Source: Oncomelania hupensis
Taxonomy: Eukaryota > Mollusca > Gastropoda > Littorinimorpha > Pomatiopsidae
Reading direction: 5' to 3'
Length of the DNA: 64,000 bases
NCBI GenBank assembly: GCA_036898135.1
Contig: JBAHVR010000218.1
Span: 23,501-87,500, forward strand
Part shown: positions 55,747 to 64,000 of the stretch, one piece after another
How positions within the stretch are numbered: position 1 is the stretch's first letter
How the letters are laid out: each line of letters begins with the position of its first letter
Position numbers and translations under genes: made by a program
The notes under the pieces: model-generated
What the model was told of the DNA's origin: nothing
The model's database searches: none
What the model saw: the letters and a program-made list of their open reading frames with translations, nothing else

Positions 55747-56189
55747 TTCCTTCTCTGTCTTTTTCCCTGTTGTTGTTATATACTTTATTATTTTTCTGTC
55801 TGTCTTTTCATCTTTTTCTTGTTACTTATTTTACTCTCTCTTTTCTCTCTCGCTCTCATTGTCTCTGTTTTCTTATCTATTTCTACTCTCTGTCTGTCTC
55901 TCTTTGTCTCTCTCTCTCTTTTCAATATTGTTTTACTCTGTTTCTCTTGTCTCTTGTCTGTCTGTATTTCTCTCTCTGTCTCTCTGTCCTGCTCTCTCTC
56001 TTTCTCTCTCTCTTTCCTGCTCTCACACTTTTCTCTTCTATCGTTTTACTCTCTTTCTCTTTTGCGCTCGTTGTCTCTGTTCTACTGTCTCTCTTCCTTT
56101 CTTCCTCCTTTTCTCAAGTTCTCATCCTCTCTATTTTCTTCTCCCTCTATGTGTCTGTCTGACGTTTGTACCTGCCCACCTCTCTCTCT

Positions 56190-56247
<58 letters not shown>

Positions 56248-56345
56248 CTGCTTTCTGTTTCTCACTGCATCTCTTACTCATCCCTCCGTCCCCTCTCTCT
56301 TCGCTCTGTCTGTCTGTCTGTCAGTCTGTTTATCTGTGAGTCTTT
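55630..56345. repeat. (TC)n/(TGTC)n low-complexity region
   Basis: About 700 bp of TCTCTC, CTGTCTGTC and related units. Long open frames here are simple-sequence artefacts. Confidence 0.95.
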
Positions 56346-56429
56346 ATGCGTGAGCACCTGAGCTTGTCTTTACATGACCAGAAACCTACACTGTTGTTCT
56401 GACTATCCATTGCTGAAGTGACAGTGATG

Positions 56430-56618
56430 GTGAATGATGATGATTAATGATGATGATGATGATGATATGAGATGATGATGATGATGATTTGATGATGATT
56501 ATGATGGTGATGATGATGGTGATGATGATGATGATGATGATGATGATGAGATGTGAAAATGATGCTGATGACGATGATGATGATGCTCGTGATGATGATG
56601 GTGATGATGAGATGATGA

Positions 56619-56658
<40 letters not shown>

Positions 56659-56685
56659 CTGATGATGATGATGATGATGATGCAC
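56430..56685. repeat. (GAT)n microsatellite
   Basis: Interrupted GAT repeat; minus frames are His/Ser/Ile runs only. Confidence 0.95.
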
Positions 56686-56906
56686 ATTTCTTCACTAAGA
56701 AGCTAGCTCAAGGAAAAATAATTGTATGCTGATGTCAGCATCGACGACTGATGATGAGACAAGAAGTTGAGGGTTAGTTAGCGTGTGTGATGTGAAAACT
56801 GTTTGACTGTGGCAGCCTCAGACGAGGTGAATGAATGGAGTGTGTACTAGCGATTGCTGTATCTCCTCAGTGGAAAACCCATGTTGACACCTTTACTCTC
56901 TTTCAG

Positions 56907-57067
56907 AAGGCAGCCAACAGAAAGTGGACTCTACCACAGACAGCCTCAGCCACACCACCCACCATCCACCACAAGCGCCACAATGACGATTGCTGCCAAG
57001 GCAGTGCGACTTCAGTAAAGGAGTTTGCAACAGCAACAGCAACAACAACAACAACAACAATAACAAC
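56907..57067 (+). other. Candidate exon
   Basis: 161 nt between a good acceptor (TTTACTCTCTTTCAG) and donor (AACAAC|GTAAGA). The open frame reads KAANRKWTLPQTASATPPTI and ends in a Thr run from an ACA repeat. No family recognised. Confidence 0.3.
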
Positions 57068-57069
57068 GT

Positions 57070-58929
57070 AAGAATCTCTCTCTCTCTCTCTCTCTCTTTT
57101 CTCTCTCTCTCTCTCTTTGTTTCTTTCTTCCTCTCTCATTTTTTTCTTCTCCTATTTATACAAAATGAGTTTAACACTATTCTAAACCAAAATGGCTAGA
57201 CAGTGAATAACAACATGCCATTACTATTTAAAGAAACATGGTAATAAAAGTGAATACAAAAAACAACAACAGAGAAATGCAGTCACTTCACCCAAAAGAA
57301 AGAAAATGAAAAACATATATTAAAACTTTATTATCATCCAAAAACAGTTCTGAAACGACGTGAAAAGCATTCATCATTTCACAAAACACATCACCTACAT
57401 CCACAGTACTTAATCATTTAACAAGCATCACCTACATCCACAGTAATTAATCATTTAACAAACAAATCACCTACATCCACAGTAATTAAGATAGTTCCCT
57501 TATACACTGAATACAGTTGTCAAACTTCCGATAGAATTCTAATTGCTGACAAATCAAAAATCTACATAAATTAGCAAAATGTTATTAGTTCATAAACGTA
57601 AAAAATAAAGCATATATTCTTTTTTTGTCAAAAGAATTTATCTTTTTATAAAACACTAACCTTAAACAAATTCAAGAGGAGTTGATGAAATACACGATAA
57701 AAATATTAAAACTGTCAGCCCCGCTTATTACTGAACCTGAAGCAATGTAACATTGTATAAAAATTATATACACATAGCTGCATCAATATATACAGATATA
57801 AATATATACATGTAATGTAACAGTGTATACCATACAATGGTAATACAAGAAGGAAAAGTAGCGCTGTTTTTTATATACCACACGGTGTCTCTATAATATA
57901 CATTAACCTTTGTATCCATAGGTGTCCATAATCTATACAAGTCTTTTCCCATGGCACTAATACTATACCATTCAATAATCAATAAAATCAATGTCAATAA
58001 TCACAAGGTATACATCTACTAATATTGAATATACCAGTGGTGTCTTAATACAGTGCATACTTTATATGCGCTTGTCCATGATTATATATGATGTATATAT
58101 GATATTATGATATGATGATGAGGATGTATAATGATGTATATGATCTACATACTTTATATATCGATGGTGATGTTTGTATTTAATCATGATGGTGATCATG
58201 TATATATACATGAGTATCATACTCATGATCAATCTACATATCTTCTTCATTTATTGCTTTATATACCAAGGAACCCAAATAAATAAACAAATAGTCATTT
58301 AATATATACGGGTGGTTCTATATACAGCAAGACATCTACAATATGATTTATACTTGGATGGAGGTGATAATAATAAAAGTATTATTTATATACCATGGTT
58401 TGTTTTTACAGTGATCTGATTTATCACATATACATATTTTTATTAAGTATACATACAATACTTTATAATACAGGTCTAAAATACAAGTATACATCTACAA
58501 TGAATGGTGAGTGATAATAAAAGTATACGCCCTTAGGTGTCCAGGAAGTATAAGATGCGTATAGAAGTACATCTCCCTTTGCACGAACTTCTTATACATT
58601 CTCATCTTATTTATATACATCATTATTTGTATACATCTTAATCCTCTTCTATCTATCCTATACTCTCTACCTTATTATCTCTCTTTTCTTCTACTTTTTC
58701 TCTCTCTCTTTCTTTCTCTCATTCTATTCCTATATGTATCTCTCCTCTTTCTATCTCTCAATACCTTTCTCTCTCTCTCTATACTTGAATCTTAGTCAAA
58801 TATAATGAAGTAAATGTACATTCACACTAAAATGATCATAATAATACGATGATATACAACACATACCACGTATAAATGAAAACAATAATGATTAAATACT
58901 ATAACCACGCAGCGATAATAATAACTACA
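57070..58929. other. AT-rich intergenic sequence
   Basis: No gene. CACCTACATCCACAGTA is repeated at 57392, 57429 and 57469. A TC run lies at 57077-57120. Confidence 0.5.
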
Positions 58930-59550
58930 AGTATAAATCTACAATACTTTATATACCACCGAGTTGTCCATAATAAGTATACAAGTATACATCTACAATA
59001 CTTTATATACCATGGAGGTGTCCATAATAAGTATACAAGTATACATCTACAATTAATATATTATACCATGGAGGTGTCCATAATAAGTATACAAGTATAC
59101 ATCTACAATACTTTATATACCACCGAGTTGTCCATAATAAGTATACAAGTATACATCTACAATACTTTATATACCATGGAGTGTCCATAATATGTATACA
59201 AGTATACATCTACATTAATACTTTATATACCACCGAGTTGTCCTTAATAATAAGTATACAAGTATACATCTACAATACTTTATATACCATGGAGGTGTCC
59301 ATAATAAGTATCAAGTATACATCTACAATACTTTATATACCACCGAGGTGTCCATAATAAGTATACAAGTATACATCTACAATACTTTATATACCATGGA
59401 GGTGTCCATAATAACTATACAAGTATACATCTACAATACTTTATATACCACCGAGTGTCCATAATAACTATACAAGTATACATCTACAATACTTTAATAC
59501 CATCGAGGTGTCAAAAAATAACTATACAAGTATACATCATTCTACAATCA
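58930..59550. repeat. 54-bp satellite, first array
   Basis: About 11 copies of a 54-bp unit containing CTATACAAGTATACATCTAC and TTTATATACCAYSGAGKTGTCC. Each copy carries the palindrome GTATACAAGTATAC or a variant. Open frames across it are repeat artefacts. Confidence 0.93.
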
Positions 59551-60660
59551 CAGCGGCGGAACAGCAAGGGGGGCACTGGGCCCCCCCCCCCCCCCCCCTG
59601 CCCCTCCGAAAAAATATTGGGGGGGGGGGGCAAACCTATACATTTGCCGCCCCTCCCCAATATTCATTCAAAAAACATTATTTGGAGGTTTCAAACCAAT
59701 ATTTTCCCCTTTCTCTGGATCGATGCAAGTTAACAATACCTGTGCTGAGGCCATTTTCAAAGCACTGAAGGACTGCTTGATCAGACTTGACTTGCCAGTG
59801 TAAAACTGCAGGGGCCAGGCCTAACGACGGGAGTAGTATATAAATTTCGTCATGTGTCAGGGGGAAGTTGCAAAAAAGATTCAAAGATGAGATCTTTGCT
59901 GTGACTGAAGAGCTGGCGGCAGTTCTTCAAAAGAATAAACGACTTGTGTGACGCAGTAAAACGCTGCTGACATTTGTCTGAGAAACACTGGAAGGCATGC
60001 GCGGCACGATGAGATTGTTAGAGACATTTTTTGCTGACTTGGACATCAGAGATGCATAAATTGCTGTGCGATGAGCCCTGCGTTCCTAGACAGAAGCAGC
60101 CTCCACGAAGACTGGACGATTACAAGTTCACAGCTACTCTTTTCTTGCCCTGATCCATTGCTTTACTTACAAGATGGGACAGCAATACTGTGAGGGCCAT
60201 TGACAACATCAAGGATCATTTTAAAGAGCCGGTATTGATTCATTAGTGTTACCAAAAATATAAACCAGGTCGATGGAGTATACCCAGGAAGAAGATCGAA
60301 TAATAGAGAAGTGAGACATAGAGGAAGTTAGAGGGAAAGAAAAATAGGGAAGGAAGACATAGAAGGTGCAAATTTATCATATCTAAAAGAAAGAAATAAG
60401 GAGAGGAAGAGTAAACAAAGAAGAAGATTTAGATTGAGCAATAGAGAGAAGGAAAAGAAACGAAGAATCATAAAGGAGGAAAATTTTGGAAATGTCGAAG
60501 TTCTTCTGAATGTGATACTTACAGGCTGATTTTGTTCGACGAGGAAGAAAAAGATTCCTCAAAGAAATTCAAAGAGACATATTCCGCTACATCGAACTTG
60601 GACAGAAAAATCAGCTAGGAGAACTCCTCATGCAGTTGGTGGTGGACACGGAACGGGTTT
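59551..60660 (+). pseudogene. hAT-type transposon remnant (ZMYM1-like transposase)
   Basis: Inserted in the satellite. The left end CAGCGGCGGAACAGC with following G- and C-tracts looks like a hAT terminal repeat. Decayed coding in mixed frames: NNTCAEAIFKALKDC and NCRGQA (for the LRGQ(S/G)YDG block, about 59725-59830), VAKKIQ (about 59865), and CVPRQKQPPRRLDDY with RAIDNIKDHF (60085-60225), the order seen in hAT transposases of the ZMYM1 type. Several stops and frame changes make it dead. The 3' end is not located. Confidence 0.55.
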
Positions 60661-61559
60661 AAAAACCCAGAACTTTTTCATTTTATACAATCCAAAACAT
60701 TTAACTTCATATTATACATTCAAAACCAAACAAACACCCCCAAAGAAGAAATCTCCAAACAACAAACAACCAAAAATACAAAATTATAAATAAAAATAAA
60801 ATTATAAAAAAAACTATTCCCAACCTCTAATATATTTTATAATTAATAAATACAAACAACAAATCTATATACAAATCATCTAAAACACTACCCAAGCGCA
60901 AACCATTCTCATAGATTCCTATAAATAGAAAATGAGGTTACTTATATCATTCTACTTAATGCCATACTTTGGAAGAAAAAAGAGGTTTGTTAATTTCACA
61001 CAATGAATACTTTCTTTATGATAGTCTGTTTTTATTGTACTGTTGATGGGATTACATTGTCTATCAATTATTACTCTCCCTTTCGTTTTTCTCCTCCCTT
61101 CTTTATATGCAGGTTAAATAATATTTGGATATTTCTTTTTTCTCTTTCTCCCACAATAGTTGTCTATGAAAATATTTCTATTTATTTATAAAGTCCAGGG
61201 CGGACAACAAATAATTTCAAGATTAGCATTGCCATTTCTTTTTGGAAACCTGTTAAACCGAATTGGACTCGGGGTTCAAAAATGCTGTCCTACAATTGAT
61301 GGTATCTCTGTCTGGTGCCAAGCACTTTAATAGACAACCAGGATGGTTTCATGCAGGTTCCATATATAAACATCTCAATTAAATTTATGTAGTTACCTAC
61401 CAACAACGTTACCCCTTGATGCAGAATACCAAGGTGGGTTTGCAAATGGCAGAAGGTGTAGCTAATGCAAAAAAAAAAATTACCACGAGTTGATGGTTCA
61501 TCTGTCTGGGTGCCAAGCACTTTATAGACAACCAATGGTTTCATGCACTCAAGAAGGGG
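60661..61559. other. AT-rich sequence with a short duplication
   Basis: No gene. The phrase CTGTCTGG(G)TGCCAAGCACTTTA(A)TAGACAACCA occurs at about 61310 and about 61510, an approximately 200-bp imperfect duplication. Confidence 0.45.
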
Positions 61560-62380
61560 TTTAAGACATCTACAATTGTGTTACTTTATATATTCTGACT
61601 ATAGACAAGTATACATCTACAATACTTTTTAAATGAGTGCTCTTATAAAGTATACATCTACAGCTTTATATACCACGGAGGTGTCCATAATAGAACACAA
61701 ACATATTACAATTTTTATATACACCCTGCCTGTGTCATATAACTGCCAAGTATACATTCAAATACTTTATATACCAACGATGTCCATAATAAATATACCT
61801 GCGCTCTACAATTTAACAAGACTCAATGGACCATATACTTTACTAAAGTTATATTCTATACAAGGATGTTGATTTATATTCAAAGAGGCAGTTAACTGTT
61901 TTTGCCAGAAGAATACATTCACAAAAATTAATACTAATCGGGTGTCCATAATAAGTATACAAGTTATTACAGTAAAATACTTTATATACCACCGAGGTGT
62001 ATGTTTATAAACTTATACAATAAGTTATACGTTTAATACTTTTTATATAAGTTAAACGATCAACAATACTTTAATAGTGAATAATAATAGTATACAAATA
62101 CATCTCTGCGAATTAAATTACAATGTTTTGTGTAGTGTGTGTGGTTTTTTTTTTTTTATATACATTTTTTTTATATATAAAGAGGGCATAATAATTTATT
62201 TCTTGTATACCATGGAGGTGTTTCATGTTTATTAATTGTATTCAATTGTTCAAATAAGCTCAAGTACAGATACATCACAGATGGCTTTTATCAAGGTATC
62301 AGATGCACATTTTGCATCCTTGAAAATTTATTTTTTTTTTATAAAGTATACAATGGTTTTACTATACAAGTATATACATC
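61560..62380. repeat. Degenerate copies of the 54-bp satellite
   Basis: Scattered fragments of the satellite phrase (AAGTATACATCTAC, TTTATATACCACSGAGGTGT) among unrelated AT-rich DNA. Confidence 0.7.
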
Positions 62381-63405
62381 TACAATACTTACACCATGGA
62401 GGTGTCCATAATCGTATATCAAGTAAACAACAAAAATACATAACGTTTACAGGTGTCTATATTTGTACATTTACAATACTTATACAATGGAGGTGTCCAA
62501 AATACATACAAGCTATATACCTCCGAGTATACATAATACTTATTCTGGAGGTGTTCATATGTATACAAGTATACATCTACAATTAATACTTTATATACCA
62601 TCGAGGTGTCCATAATAACTATACAAGTAACATTCTATATACTATCTCAATACATACTTTATATACCATCGAGGTGTCTAAATAACTATACAAGTATACA
62701 TCTACAACACTTTATATACCACCGAGTTGTCCATAATAACTATACAAGTATACATCTACAATACTTTATATACCATCGAGGTGTCTATAATAACTATACA
62801 AGTATACATCTACAACACTTTATATACCACCGAGTTGTCCATAATAACTATACAAGTATACATCTACAACACTTTATATACCATCGAGGTGTCCATAATA
62901 ACTATACAAGTATACATCTACAACTTTATATACCACCGAGTTGTCCATAATAACTATACAAGTATACATCTACAATTAATACTTTATATACCATCGAGGT
63001 GTCTATAATAACTATACAAGTATACATCTACAACACTTTATATACCACCGAGTTGTCCACAATAACTATACAAGTATACATCTACAACACTTTATATACC
63101 ACCGAGTTGTCCATAATAACTATACAATTATACATCTACAATTAATACTTTATATACCATCGAGGTGTCTATAATAACTATACAAGTATACATCTACAAC
63201 ACTTTATATACCACCGAGTTGTCCATAATAACTATACAAGTATACATCTACAATTAATACTTTATATACCATCGAGGTGTCTAAAATAACTATACAAGTA
63301 TACATCTACAACACTTTATATACCACCGAGTTGTCCATAATAACTATACAAGTATACATCTACAATTAATACTTTATATACCATCGAGGTGTCCATAATA
63401 AATAA
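62381..63405. repeat. 54-bp satellite, second array
   Basis: Regular array with 54-bp spacing (for example GAG at 62724, 62778, 62832, 62886), mixing units with ACCACCGAGTTGTCC and ACCATCGAGGTGTCY in alternation, so a 108-bp higher-order period is visible in places. Confidence 0.93.
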
Positions 63406-64000
63406 GAAATAGTTGACTAACGACGAAGCCTCGCAGCTAAAGTGGCTAATTTATCAGTCCTTATCGACTGTCGTTGACGACGATGATAAATGAACAGTGA
63501 AGAAGTGTAGCTGACGATCATGATGAAAGAAGAGTGAAGAAGTGTAGCTGATGATCATGATGAAAGAAGAGTGAAGAAGTGTAGCTGACGATCATAATGA
63601 CAGAAGAGTGAAAAAGGGTAGCTGACGGCAATAATGAAAGAAGAGAAAGAAGAATGCCTACAGATGAAAATCTTCACGAAGCGACGACGTTGCAAAGTGG
63701 AGTGACGAGGTGGTCGGCGGCGACGACAACAACGACGCAGAAGACAGGAGGCTATGAAGTCATCACGACGACGACGTAGCAGAAATCACCGTTAATGAAC
63801 GACGACGGCGTAGCAGAAATCACCGTTAATGAACGAAAACAGCGACACCGGAGATGTAGATACGATAGAGTTGGGAAGGCAGTGAATGACTCGAAGAGAC
63901 TTCCCGCCGGAGCTCGGAAAGTTGAACGGCGCAAACTGACAAACGCTGGCAACACCCACAGAGCTCCAAGCTCTAGATAAACGCTGACAACACCCACAGA
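63406..64000. repeat. 37-bp and 36-bp short tandem repeats, rest unassigned
   Basis: GTGAAGAAGTGTAGCTGACG recurs every 37 bp from 63497 (four copies). GTAGCAGAAATCACCGTTAA is duplicated 36 bp apart near 63775 and 63811. No gene recognised at the window end. Confidence 0.7.

Overview
This is eukaryotic, almost certainly invertebrate metazoan DNA. It has spliced exons with GT/AG borders, very long di- and trinucleotide repeats, and many kinds of retroelement. The repeat repertoire (RTE, CR1/L2-like and I/Jockey-like LINEs, integrase-first Ty3/gypsy elements, a tRNA/5S SINE, dispersed AGGTCA-rich repeats) suggests a mollusc, perhaps a gastropod. That is inference; no ribosomal or mitochondrial marker is present. 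There are no prokaryotic genes, CRISPR arrays or rRNA genes.

Layout. 0.6-2.3 kb: a minus-strand LTR with an internal duplication, then a gypsy RT scrap. 3.1-14.3 kb: an I/Jockey-like LINE with CCHC knuckles and an SGNH-hydrolase domain in its ORF1 region. Its endonuclease ORF is split by a nearly intact 7.9-kb Ty3/gypsy element (5439-13382) with near-identical LTRs and a single 1284-codon gag-pol ORF that has lost the integrase catalytic core. 14.4-28.5 kb: five phase-compatible minus-strand exons of a host single-pass membrane protein. Its introns hold a TA-flanked pogo-like element with a nested CR1/L2-like LINE, an RTE element, an antisense THAP-type gene (22.6-25.8 kb), and a tRNA/5S chimeric SINE that duplicated a splice donor. 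29.9-33.9 kb: a 20/24-bp minisatellite split by a solo LTR, then an LTR element with only gag left. 34.2-43.5 kb: a second integrase-first gypsy element with a full domain set, a tRNA-Leu-type primer site and LTRs of about 1.7 kb. 44.8-47.2 kb: an LTR scrap, dispersed repeats and a 47-bp minisatellite. 47.5-50.4 kb: RTE copies head to tail. 50.6-57 kb: long trinucleotide repeats between exons of a P-loop protein gene that looks frameshifted. 57.4-64 kb: AT-rich DNA, a 54-bp satellite and a decayed hAT transposon inside it.

Two host-type genes (the membrane protein and the THAP gene) are supported by exon phase agreement. A third (P-loop) is probably broken. Most remaining coding capacity belongs to mobile elements at different ages: the 5.4-13.4 kb element is young, the 34-43 kb element is older, and the LINEs are mostly decayed.
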